A stretch of 64,000 bases of DNA, taken from contig NW_005434672.1 of assembly GCF_000315625.1 (NCBI RefSeq), positions 950,310-1,014,309 of the forward strand. Direction: 5' to 3'. The position numbers and the translations under genes are program-made. The DNA is from Guillardia theta CCMP2712 (Eukaryota > Cryptophyceae > Pyrenomonadales > Geminigeraceae). Positions 12,101 to 22,278 of the stretch are shown here, in pieces. The notes below the pieces were generated by a model. That model made no database searches. It saw nothing but the letters and a program-made list of their open reading frames with translations, and was not told the DNA's origin. How positions within the stretch are numbered: position 1 is the stretch's first letter; each line of letters starts with the position of its first letter.

Positions 12101-12884
12101 CAAATTCGCAACGCCAGTCAGCGATGCTGGATTAGAGAGTTCTGGCAAACACATCTGAAGAATAGTATCCGTCAGAGACGAAACCCCATTGATGATCGCA
12201 TGACCTGCATTCCGACATTTGTACCTGACGTTAGGATTGACAATGTTGCATTCAAGCAACAAGCCGTGCAGTTCAAGATGAAGGACTGGAATGAAGAGTG
12301 AGTAACAAAGGTTAGGTCGACCAGGACGAGTATACCTGCCATTCTTGAGCTCTATCCTTCGAGCTATAGATTGGTTGCAGCATTCTTGAAAAATTCAACA
12401 TGCAAATTTCAACTGGAAAAGCCACTCCATCCAACGAAATGAGTGACTTGGAAGATATGGATGTGACAAAACTCTGATCCCACGATCTGTGAAGAGTTGC
12501 AACATCAATGAAGAAAACAATACAAAGATAGTGAACTTTGACATCACCCAATATTGTTTTGATCCACAATATGCCAGTTCATAACTAGTTTGCTCGTTTG
12601 TGTGTCAACAGAAACAATCAGGTCCTAAGGACAGCAAAAGTCAAAATGTCCCGGGCACACTCTTTGTACATACTACAATTCTTGCAGGCAACGCCTCCGA
12701 GCCTCTTCTGCACCATTCGCACCGTCAGCTAAGACTGTAGACAAGAAACGAAGGAAACTGACCCATTGGTTGCGACCCTTCCCGACAACCAGGTCCCCTG
12801 GATGGCCTTCATGGACATCAAGGCATCGCTTCCGGCTCCTCCGACCCCATAACTCAGAGAGAGAAGAAAAAAGCGAAAAAGCAT
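9157..12884 (-). CDS. IPT/TIG-domain single-pass surface protein
   Basis: Multi-exon minus-strand gene. The ATG at 12884 starts a hydrophobic signal peptide (MLFRFFLLSLSYG). Several cysteine-rich extracellular exons follow, for example those at about 12560-12480 and 12140-11830. An IPT/TIG-like module lies at about 11110-10680: YASPSISTI, then INPSLVPYGGGLPLTVVG, ENFGDP, and a closing CTVPSNTIIVPVAVTVT. A second ending, TITCVVPGGFGSQHP (about 11330), suggests another unit upstream. After N-x-S/T sites (TNASNASNIT at about 10130) the last exon gives one membrane helix (IAVATCLAAIPAIVIFF) and a short Arg/Ser-rich cytoplasmic tail ending at 9157. It probably acts in adhesion or as a receptor. 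The signal peptide, IPT module and final helix are clear; exon joins between about 11790 and 11110 are uncertain. Several introns carry expanded CTCCTT tracts. Confidence 0.7.
9356..9432. repeat. Polypurine (GAGGA)n tract in an intron
   Basis: A run of GAGGAG/GAGGGG units on the plus strand, that is CTCCTC on the coding strand, just before the last exon of the IPT/TIG gene. It probably serves as an expanded intron polypyrimidine tract. Confidence 0.8.
10503..10555. repeat. Tandem GGAGAAA-type repeat in an intron
   Basis: Five or so copies of AAAGGAGGAG on the plus strand, within the intron between coding-strand exons ending near 10590 and starting near 10455 in the IPT/TIG gene. An A10 run lies just before it. 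Confidence 0.8.
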
Positions 12885-13332
12885 CTGCGATGAAATCCAT
12901 GAGACTATGAATCTGATGTATGTGAGTGAACACACAGAGCAGCAGGCGGTTTACATGTGATAGAATATCAGTCAGTGAACAACAAGTGTTGTTGTCATTC
13001 CAATAGTCATTTCACGGCTTTGCTCCTCTCTATCTTCATCTCGGATCTCGTCACACTGCCCACTAGTGGCATGTTTATGAAAAAAAAAAAAAAACAAGGT
13101 CAAAACATAAAAAAAACAATCAAGTTCACGTCGGTTCAACGGTTGGCGGACTCCGGGATTCAGTTAACGGCCCAGGCCGGTCGCCGCGGGCCCGGCCCGG
13201 AGCCTCGGATCCGACGGGCTAATCTCCGTAGTTGCTAGGCTAGGCTCCCAGGCCCGAAACTTAACTGATACCTTTCACGCATAAGAGCTGCTCCGGCTCC
13301 TACCGTCGTCCGGAGGCTCAAGCAGCTTGCGG

Positions 13333-13384
13333 GCAGCGGCGTGTCGACGGACAACAAGCCGCTGAGCGGTCGACACGCCGCTGC
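13333..13384. repeat. Perfect inverted repeat, 16-bp arms and 20-bp loop
   Basis: Arm 13333-13348 (GCAGCGGCGTGTCGAC) is the exact reverse complement of 13369-13384. The loop is 13349-13368. Such a GC-rich hairpin could be very stable as DNA cruciform or RNA. It lies inside a GC-rich island that ends in a repeat-family terminus, so it may be an internal part of a mobile element. Confidence 0.85.
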
Positions 13385-13459
13385 ATACAAACCTCCTTCG
13401 CTGCCGCCGAGCCTCCGCCCGGCTTGTGAGCCGCTACTCAGTGACTATCAGTTAGCCTG

Positions 13460-13500
13460 ATTGTCCTCGTACTGATTTTTAACTTAACTTTGAGTAAAAC
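13460..13500 (+). repeat. Conserved repeat end, copy A
   Basis: This segment contains ATTGTCCTCGTACTGA, then TTTAACTTAACTTTGAGTAAA. Nearly the same run occurs at 63421-63465 in the same orientation and, shorter, at 36646-36683 in reverse. In copies A and B a GC-rich island lies immediately 5', so this is probably one end of a dispersed non-autonomous element. Confidence 0.75.
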
Positions 13501-13802
13501 TTTTCGCGGCCGTCTGCCGCAACGAAACCCTTTAACGACCGCAACAGCTCATGGATGCAGAGATTGTGATGTGGCGAAGGGAGAGGAGAGGGCGAGGTTG
13601 GGAGGAGGAGGAGGAGGAGGAACTTCACTCAATGCCTGTTTGAATCCTTCATCTGCTGATCTGACATCATAAGTTCTGCCTTTCTCCCTATTGATGTCTA
13701 GTAAGGTATCGATGTCGCCTGGTGCAGAACAGTTGTGAAACCATCGTTGTCGCTCTGAGACATCCGCTACCAGGCGACTCCCAGAGCTTTCACAGGAGCA
13801 AG

Positions 13803-16800
13803 ATGTGGATCACAAGAGCAAGATCCCTTGCAGTCATGCTCAGGCTTCTACTCGTGAGTAGATTTGCCATTGGCTGGAACGTCTCTGTAAGCAACTACTA
13901 CGGGTCATCATGTTCGACCTCGCAGGCTGGCAACAAGGAGATCGTGAAGCCTGACTGCATGACCTTGACGAGCAGAGCGCTGATAGTGTGCGACCAGAGG
14001 GACAGCAGCCGCCTGCTGGAGATCCTCCTAGACGAACGCGCAAACCCTGTCGCTTCCAAGACCATCGTCGACCAGCCCAGTGGGCTGATCCGAGGCATTG
14101 GGATGGACCATGTGGGAGTCTGGTACTACACCAACCCGAGAGATCAGACGGTCAACCTCATCGTCGAAGGCAAGTCTTGGATCCTAGCAGGCCACCGCGT
14201 TAGTGTGAACCTGCGGACAATGACTGGGAAAGGCCTATACGCTACTTTCCGATCCCCGCACGGGGTTGTGGCGGACGAGGCTCAGAACTTGTTCGTGACT
14301 GACCGACTTGACCATCGAGTGCGAAAAGTCTCGAAAAGCAACAACTTTGTGTCTTATTTCGCGGGATCTGGAATTCAAGGTTTCCGAGACGGGGCGGCTG
14401 GTGACGCTAGATTCTCGGAGCCTTTGGGGATTATTCATTTCAGAAACAAACTTTACGTGGCAGATTCGAACAACCATGCAATCAGAAGCATTGATCCCAT
14501 CTCAGGGGAAGTTGCTACTGTTGCTGGAAATCAACAAAGAGGGAACTTGGATGGAGCGGCTTCTCAAAGTCAGTTAGACACCCCCACGTCACTAGTGGCG
14601 TACAAGCAATTCATTTTCATCGCAGAGTCTAAAGGAGGAGTCCGGGCTGTTGACCTGGACAGTTTGAAAGTCTTCACTCTTCACCAGCTGCAGAACGTGA
14701 TGCTATCGGGCATCGCAGTCTTAAATAATCCATACTTTACACACCCCCTCGTCCTGGTCTCTGACTTCCTCGGGTGTAGAATCTTGAGTCTGCCCTTGGT
14801 TGCTGACTGCGCGGGCAAGCTTTTTTCTTCCAAGGCGTTGGACAAGTGCGGTGTGTGCGGAGGAAAGGACGAGTGCGTGGATTGTGCGGGAGTGCCATGG
14901 GGCAAGGCAGTCAAGGATTCCTGCGGGACCTGTCGAGCTGATGGGGGGGACTGTAGTGAACCCAACGGACGCGTGGAAGGGGGGGCAGGCGATCTTGGAT
15001 CGCTAGCAAGGTCCTTCGGGGTCTATGCTGGCAAAGTTGCTGGAACTTTCAGGTCGCCAACCTTGAAAGTTGCTGAGAGTCCTCAGATGAAACCTGTTGT
15101 GTTGCCGAGGACTCAAGTAGCAGTCCAGGTGAACAACAGGTGGGGGCTGCGAGTAAGCACTCTGTATGGGACCGGCATGTGCCAGCCTTGGTACTCCCAG
15201 TCGAGCTATGGGAATCAGCTGAATCGCCCGGAAGGAGTTGTCTTCGACTCGCACGGGCACTTGTACGTGGCTGACACGGGCAACCACGTCATCAAGATGC
15301 TGGATTTCTCTTCTGGGAAAGTCTTGCGGACCATCGGGACTGAGGTTTCCAGCACGAGCAACAGAGGGAGTCGCTTCGGCGTCTTCAACGGCCCGTCAGG
15401 CCTCTCGTTGCGGGGAGACGGCGGACTGTACGTCTGCGACTCCTACAATAGCGCCATCCGGAAAGTCGACTTGACGAGCACGCCACCTCGAGTTTCCTCC
15501 CTGCAGCTCCAGCGGCCGATCTCCTCTCCTCGCGGCATCGCCTTCCATCCCTCAGGGTCTCTCCTTGTGACAGATGCTGAGAAGCGATCTCTGTGGGAGG
15601 TGGGGAGTGCGGGCATGCAACAGTTGGACTCTCGCTCGTTCCCTCTTGGGGAGCCGCGGGCTCTTGCCTGTGACCCTCATGGTGACATCCTCGTCGCTGA
15701 TCTCAGCGGACGCGTCCTGCTCTACCAAACGCGTCTCAAGAGCTGGCGAACCTTGGTGAGTAAGGGGGCGATGCCTGAGGAGCAGCAGGACCGCCAGCTG
15801 GCCGTCAGCTCCCCCTCGGGCCTGGCAGTGGACGGGAAGGGGAACATCTTCATCGCCGACAGGGGCTCGCACTGCATCTACATGCTCGAGGCGAAGAGCT
15901 CGAAGCTGCTTCTCATCGCCGGCAACGGACATGCAGGACGTCGCGACGGGGAGAGGGCGCAGTTCTACCAGCCTTACGATCTTGCTCTCTCTGCAGAAGG
16001 GAAAGTGCTGGCGGTGACGGAGAAAGGTTCCTGTCAAGTCCGCCTCATCCATGGGATCGAGAGTTTCCTCAAGGATGACTCCAAGGTCGCAGTTGGCTCG
16101 CCGAGCTCGACGCCCAAGGTCAGCAAGCCGGTCAGCAAGCCCGACCAACCATCCCCTCCTCCTCCTCCTCCTCCTCCCTCCAGCTCTTCGAGCTCCAAGC
16201 ACGCGCAGGAGACTGTCAAGACGGAGATTCCCCTGACTTCTACTCCTCCTGTTATGACAGCGACGAAGGAAGACCCGGACGCGACCGCTGGCCCCTCAGA
16301 GAGCCTCAAAGCAGACCAGCTCCCTTCCAGCTACAGGGAATTCGACGAGCTGGAGAAGGAAGCCCAAGAGTCAAGCAAGGGAGTCGTTGATCCGTTCGCT
16401 TACACGTCAAAGATCGACAGAATGAAGAAGGCGGAGGGAGAGGAGCCAGACAGCGACAAGTCGGTTGCTGACCTCGAGGTAGCAGGAGGAAGAATCGTGG
16501 ACGTGAAGGATCCAGAAGCCCTTCCTGCTGATTTCGTTGCTCGAGTGGAAGAGGAGAGGGCGGGAGCTCCTGATCTTGTCAAGAAAGCAGACGAACTTCT
16601 TGCGCAAGCAGGGTCGAGCACGTCAGAGATCGACAGGATCAAGTTGAACTTGGAGGGAGAGCAGGAGGCGCAGGGTCGGGGGGAGCAGGTCGAGGGGAAG
16701 GGGACTGAGCAGCAAGACTCTCTCTCGTCTGAGATCGAGAGGATCGAGCAGGAGATCGCGGAGGAGGATGCAAGAGAGATGGACCAGGAGAAGCTTGACA

Positions 16801-17320
16801 AACTTCTGTCGCCATTGAAAGACTCCCCCGCTCCCTCTGGAAGTGAGTCCTCGTTGCCCACGTCAGACGGCACGAGACCCTCCTCGAAGAAAGGAGCGGA
16901 GGAGTTTGAAGAGCTTTTTCCTCCTGATGACCCGGGTCAAGATGACAAGAGCGCCAACGTGTCCACGGGAAACTTCCGTAGCGCGTCCGTTGTTGCACCT
17001 GGACATCATGGCGGGTCGGAGGACATGGCAGACGGCAAGAGACTGTCGAATCCCCATCCTCCTCGCCCTGGTCATTTTGATGACGGCTTCTCAGCAAGTG
17101 CAGACGTTGAGCTGATGGTGATGGCACACAGTGTTTTGAGGGATGAGAAGGAGCTGAGAAATTTGTGCTGTAGGTACCTCATGACGACAACATCCTGACC
17201 TTGGGGGCCGTCATGCTTGTCTTCTTCATGACAGCCACGTACTACAAGTATGGGAGGAAGTTCTTCCGTTCAAGGCCGTCGAGCGATGTGAGGTATGAGA
17301 TGGTCAGCCAGGCTACCTGA
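13803..17320 (+). CDS. NHL-repeat surface protein with CGVCGG cysteine module and C-terminal membrane helix
   Basis: About 1,153 residues. The ATG at 13803 starts a signal peptide (hydrophobic LAVMLRLLLVSRFAIG). Two sets of NHL propeller repeats follow: FRSPHGVVADEAQNLFVTD, FSEPLGIIHF..LYVADSNNHAIR, then after the cysteine module LNRPEGVVFDSHGHLYVADTGNHVIK and SPSGLAVDGKGNIFIADRGSH. Between the sets lies a module with DKCGVCGGKDEC and DSCGTCRADGGDC, as in secreted amoebozoan and oomycete cysteine-rich proteins. A Pro/Ser-rich linker and an acidic coiled stretch come next. A 56-nt intron (17118-17173) joins to a last exon with one membrane helix (LTLGAVMLVFFMTATYY) and a short basic tail. The donor at 17118 is my choice; one at about 17133 is also in phase. 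It probably binds sugar or protein at the cell surface. It converges on CEP131. Confidence 0.8.
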
Positions 17321-17476
17321 CTGTGTGTATGGGATGTAGAAGATCCAATCTGAACCTTATGATGCATTTGTAAAATCATTCACTTTCATTACCTCTTTTA
17401 ACCGCCAGAAAGAAAGACGGGAATGCACAAAGAATGCTGACAGCTGAGAATTCGACTGGGCCCGCTGAGTGGGGCT

Positions 17477-20400
17477 CTAGCTTAGAAGCTCTTTGCGCTG
17501 TCGATCAAGAAGATCTTCGTATTGTTGGATGCGATCTTGGAGCTCCGACACCTGCAAACCCGTGGGAAGAATCAGGACATGAGAGATGAGGAAGAGAAGG
17601 GGAAAGGGAAACGGAGTGGGGCTGGAAAGGGGAAGGATGAGGGGGAGGGGGAGGGGGAGGAGGAGGGGGAGGGAGGGAGGAGGATGATCGCACGACCTGA
17701 GAGTTCAAGCTCTGGATAGCCTCATCTTTCTTGTTCACAGTTGCACGAACTTTGGAGTTGATCTCGTCAAGCTCCACGTGCTTCTTGCGGTTCAGCTCCT
17801 TCAGTTCCCACGCGAAATTCGCCTCCGCGTCTCGAACTTTCATCTCCTCCTCCTTCAGCTTGTTCTGGTCAAATGACGTTAGGATGGGAGGCGGCACCGG
17901 CAGGCAACCTCAAGCTCCTTCATCATTTCCTGCATGAGTCCTAACTTCTTGTTGTACTCGATTCGGATCTCTTGAATCTTCGCTTCCTCGTCGATCTCAG
18001 CTTGCTTCAACGCGTTCTCGGCGCGAGCGACGGCCTAGCAAGCAAGTGACTTGACCTTCCTCCTCCCTCAGGGCCTTTGGTCGTCGACCTGAGCCTTGCG
18101 AGCGACTTCGTCCTCCAGCTCGAGCACTCGCTCGTTGTTCGCTCTGAGCCTCTCATCGACGGTGCTGCCCACGCTTGAGCTCAAGAGCGAACAGCAGAAG
18201 ACAGGTCAACCTGTGCTGCTTGAACAAGGAGAGGTACTTGTCCATGATCTCCTTCTCTGCTTCCTTCGCTTCTTTCACCTACGGAGGAGTAAGACTGGCG
18301 AAAACTCTTGCTGGCTTGCTGGGAGCTGACCTGCTGCTGGTAGCTCTCGGTGACTTGTGCGATCTTCCCTTCCATCTCAATCTTGAGCTTGCCTTTGACT
18401 GTCTCAGCCTCCTCTTCGAGCCTACAAGTTCATTACATCCAGTCTGAAACCCCTTGAGGCATGGCTACCTGAGGATCACAAGCTCGATCTCTTCGTCACG
18501 CTGTCGCTCCATCTCCTTGAATGCTAGAGCCTCTGCTTGCTTGCGTTCCTTCTCCATCTTGTCCGTCATCTTCAAATTCCTGGACGTCAGAAAGAAAACA
18601 AGAGAACATCGAACTCAACATGAAGCATCCATTGCTCCTTCTCGATCTCGAGTTGCTCTCTCAACTTGCCCAGCTCGGCTGCATGTTTTCGTTGAAGCTC
18701 TTGTTCCTTCTCCGACCACTCTCTCTGAGCAACGGCGAGCTTGCGGGAGTCATCCATCACCTGTGATATGATATCTCAGAGAGACATCTGCGCTTGTTAG
18801 TCGCAGTACCTGCATTCCATACATGTTCTCTATCCTTTGCCTCTCGCTCTTGTGAGCTGATTCCATTCTCTCACGTTCCTGGGCATCGGTGAGCGGCACG
18901 AGTGGGGACACGGGCAACATCAACTTGAGCCATGTCCTCTGTCATTCTGATTCGCTGAGCTTGAAGCTGCTGATCGAATCTTTCGTTCTGCTCTCGCAGC
19001 CTGTTGCTGGCTATTTCTCTTTCTCGCTCAACGGCCTTCACAAGCGATCAACACACCCGTTTGAAGGGTAACAATCCACACCTTTTCTCTTTCAGCGAGC
19101 ATCCTGTCTCGTAGGTCACTTACAGCTTGTTCGTGGAGTTCTTGCAAATTCTGAAAGAACACAATGGTGTCAGACCATGTTGATGATCAGTTACAGTCAA
19201 CATCAGTCGATCTGGCAACGGACTCTCACCACTCTCTGTCTCTTGAGCTCTTCAGCATTCATCTCCTCCATTCTCTTGACCTCTGTCTTGTGCTTGGAAA
19301 GAATACGTTCGATTTCAGGCTGTAGGCCTTTCACCTTTGCAAGTGAATTAGAACATGAGTATGTGCGAATTCAAGCAGGAAGCGTCTACCGTCAACTCCT
19401 TGATTTCTTTGCTCTTCTCTTGCATCCAGTTCTCTCGCCTTATCTTCTCAGAGACCATGATACTCTCTCTTTGCTTCTTCAGATTCCTTTCATGCTTGCT
19501 TTCAAGTTCCTTGATGTTGTCTTCATACTTTTTCTTCAACAAGGAGAATTCGTTCGCCATGTCTTCACACTTTAAGCTCAATCCTTCTTTGTCATTGACC
19601 AACTGCTCGATGAATGACAGCTGTCTCTTCACCTGGTTTTCATATTCTTCCCTTTGCAGAGACAGTTGAGACTGTACGGTCTTTTGGTGCTCCTCTTTGA
19701 GCATCCTCTCAGCTTCCCGTTGGCGTTGGAGCGAAGCTTTCAATTCTTGGATCGTCTTCTGATTCTGGTGCAGCTCCACTTTCATGGATGCCATCTTTGC
19801 CTTGACTTCGCTGTAGACTTGATTTGCTAGGTTCGCCTGGTTGTTGCTTGCAAGGCTTTGCATCTCCTTTGTTGCTGACGGTGACGATGGCGTTTCCCTC
19901 CCCGACCGCTTAGGGGAGCGAGGCTCGTCGGATCTTGGCTGCACTTTCGATATGTACTGCTTAGCAGGAGACGAGCGAACTGAAAGGTTCAGATCTTGAG
20001 AATCATGGATCGTTGTGTCCTGATCCACAGAGTCAAGATATGACAGTATGCTGCAACGAAGGTCATCGATTTCCCGATCGAGCTCCTCTGTCTTGACGTG
20101 AAATTCCCTTTGATATCCAGCCGGGGAGCCCTTTGGTCTCTTGGAGGTGTATTCTTGGACATCATTTTGATGTTTTTCATCTGAAAATGAAATCGTAGTT
20201 TCATGATGCTTCGTATCCATCATCGAAGCTGATAATTCATGGCTAAATTCAGCTTTTTCGCTGGGTTCGCCAAGGATGCTTGAGGCTGATTGCAGTGTCG
20301 CATCATGGTTGACAACATTCTCATGCTTGAGAGGAGAGGAAGACTGTGAGAGCGGTCTGTCACTGTCATGGATGCTCGCATTGTCCAAGAAGAACGAGTC

Positions 20401-21339
20401 ATCATCGTCCTTGAAGTCGTGCTGTATCTCCTGCTGATTGCCATCTTCCTTGAAATCGTCATCTTCAACCTTAGGACATTCAGACAACATTCTCAACTTT
20501 TCCAATGACTGGTCCAGCGAATTTTGAGGCTGGCTATGTGAATCTTCATCACGCGCCGCCGTATTTGCATCAACTCCTTCCGACTTATCGAAGTCTAATT
20601 TCATTTCTGCCTTAAGTCTCATCAAAGCACGCTCAACCTGAACTTCGCGTTCTTGCTTCTGTTTCTCAGCCCTGTCAATAGAACATTTCTTCTTGTCTTT
20701 CTCCATCTGTCGAGCCCTTGAATCGTCCCTTGTCTTCTCTGATTCCTGTTTTTGGAGTCTTTCTTTCAGCAGCAATTTGATTGAGGCCCTACACTCCTTC
20801 TGTGCATTCGACAATATTTTTCTGTACCAACGTTGAATCTTGACAGCACTGAGCACCCTTCGTTTACCATGCTCTGCTCGCGCGGCCAGATATCCTCTAA
20901 ATTTTCTATTCTCTGACCTGTCCTGAGAAATCTCATAATTTGGCCCAGCAGGAAAACTCTGCCCTGAGGTTTCTTCACTCACGTACTTTTGTGAGTAGGA
21001 GGATGACTGAGCACCTGAGTCGTTCTCATAGCATGTCGATGCCTTTGAGGATGCAGCAACACAATCTTCAACCAGAAATTCTTCATCGTCATCATAATTG
21101 TCCTCCAACTCCCCAAAGCTCTTGAAATCGGAATCGTTCTCCCCCTCGGTCGGGAAGTCATCTTTGGGCATACCCTGGCTCTTCGCTCTCGTATCATTCA
21201 GCGGCTTCAGTAAAGGCTTGTCTGCCGCTTTCTTGACATCACGTCTCATCGACGAGAGAGGTTGCCGTCGCAACTCTGCAGAATCCCTTGCATGTAACCC
21301 AAGGGGTTTCGAAGTGGACTGCAAAATGACGTCAGACAT
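17477..21339 (-). CDS. CEP131: CEP131/AZI1 homologue, centriole and cilium protein
   Basis: Large coiled-coil protein of about 1,080 residues, close to the length of human CEP131. It is expected at basal bodies or transition zones. The first exon, 21339-19390, encodes 650 residues: a disordered acidic N-terminus, an IQ-like KIQRWYRK segment (about 20830) and then coiled coil. After a 55-nt intron the text continues KGLQPEIERILSKHKTEV, matching the CEP131 signature around KGLEPEIQRLIAKHKQEV. Further exons carry DEEIELVILRLEEEAETVK, the counterpart of KEIELVIHRLEAETTLAK. The final exon pair carries HVELDEINSKVRATVNKKDEA and VSELQDRIQQYEDLLDRQRKE, as at the family C-terminus. About ten short introns split the 3' half, one containing a (CCCCCT)n tract at about 17580-17690. 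Its presence implies that the organism makes flagella. Confidence 0.85.
17640..17692. repeat. G/A-rich tract in a CEP131 intron
   Basis: GGGGGAGGGGGA-type run on the plus strand, that is CCCCCTCC in the sense of CEP131, inside the last intron before the final exon. Confidence 0.75.
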
Positions 21340-22278
21340 TTACGAAGGCTATCATACAAGTCAGATTGACCACGAAGTCTGGAAACAAATGGTGAGAAGA
21401 ATCGGCTGCGCTGCTTGTGGAAGCCTTTGAGCCGAGAGGTCGCGGCGGCGCCTTGCCTGTGCGCGGACGATGCATGGCAGTTGTTATTCCCTCACCTTCG
21501 GAAAGGGAACGTGCGGTACTACCATGCCCTGGGTGCAGAGTAAGAATCAGCGAAGTTTGAAAAGAGTATCTCCAGACAAATAGCTTGATCCCCAGCAATG
21601 AAGCTAGCACGCTCTTGGATACAATCCTAGTCACCACAAACCAAATTGTCTGACAATATTGACCAGCCATTGGCCCTTCACTCTTTCTATCCCACATATC
21701 TGCCTCTTACACACCACATAATCATGCACTACTGTCTCTTCTTCTCCTTCACAGCATGTTCCCGCCATTCCCTCCATCAATCCGCTCATCGTCCGCCACC
21801 ATAGTGGTGACGGGCGGAAGGCGGGCAATGGTGAGCATGTCGAATGGCGGGGGCAGCAATTGTCAATTAGAAAGTATGATGATTTTAGGAATTTCCGAGG
21901 ACCCCACCTAGTACCCCAACACCTAGACAAAAGACCTGTACCCCTGTCCGCCCTCCATGGTACTAAAACGTACCCCTACAGATACCTCAGCTCCTACCCC
22001 GTCTTCCTTCCATTCAACTTTCACTAATATCTGAGGCAGGCCTCCCACATTTTAATTAGGGCCCGAGCTCCTTCGCTATGCCCGACGGATGAGGAGGATG
22101 AGGGATGAGGCTGGAGATGGTCAGAGCCCTCCAGGACGTGAGGAGTGAAGAACAGCGATGATGCTGTCGGTCAGACAGTCGCGCTGTGTTCGCCTCTGTC
22201 CTGGGTGACAGACCTTGAAATTCATCTTAAAGTCTTTGAAAGCTTCTGTCCCTGGTTAAACTAGAGACAGGAGCCGCG
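21340..22278. promoter_or_regulatory. Divergent intergenic region between CEP131 and the giant LRR gene
   Basis: About 940 bp lie between two diverging start codons. A TACCCC/GTACC-rich stretch runs from about 21907 to 21995 (GTACCCCAACACC, TGTACCCCTGTCC, CGTACCCCTACAG). Similar stretches occur upstream of other start codons here (see findings). No open frame looks like a gene. Confidence 0.45.

Larger units (their letters stand above)
12885..13802. other. Divergent intergenic region with a GC-rich repeat island
   Basis: This region separates the start codons of the IPT/TIG gene (minus) and the NHL gene (plus). An A14 run lies at 13080-13094. The GC-rich island at about 13130-13500 contains a perfect 16-bp inverted repeat (13333-13384) and ends in a conserved motif shared with two other places in the window (13460-13500). 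I see no gene. The last 150 bp before 13803 presumably hold the NHL gene promoter and leader. Confidence 0.55.

Noticed and set aside
11639..12262. 207-codon frame that looked at first like a polycystin or TRP channel segment
   Set aside because: Splice sites inside it and the neighbouring exons show an IPT/TIG surface protein; the hydrophobic end of the frame is intron sequence (from GTATGTACAC, about 11816).
13130..13260. Search for tRNA or other structured RNA in the GC-rich island
   Set aside because: No cloverleaf with conserved box A/B spacing could be formed; only the inverted repeat at 13333-13384 stands out.
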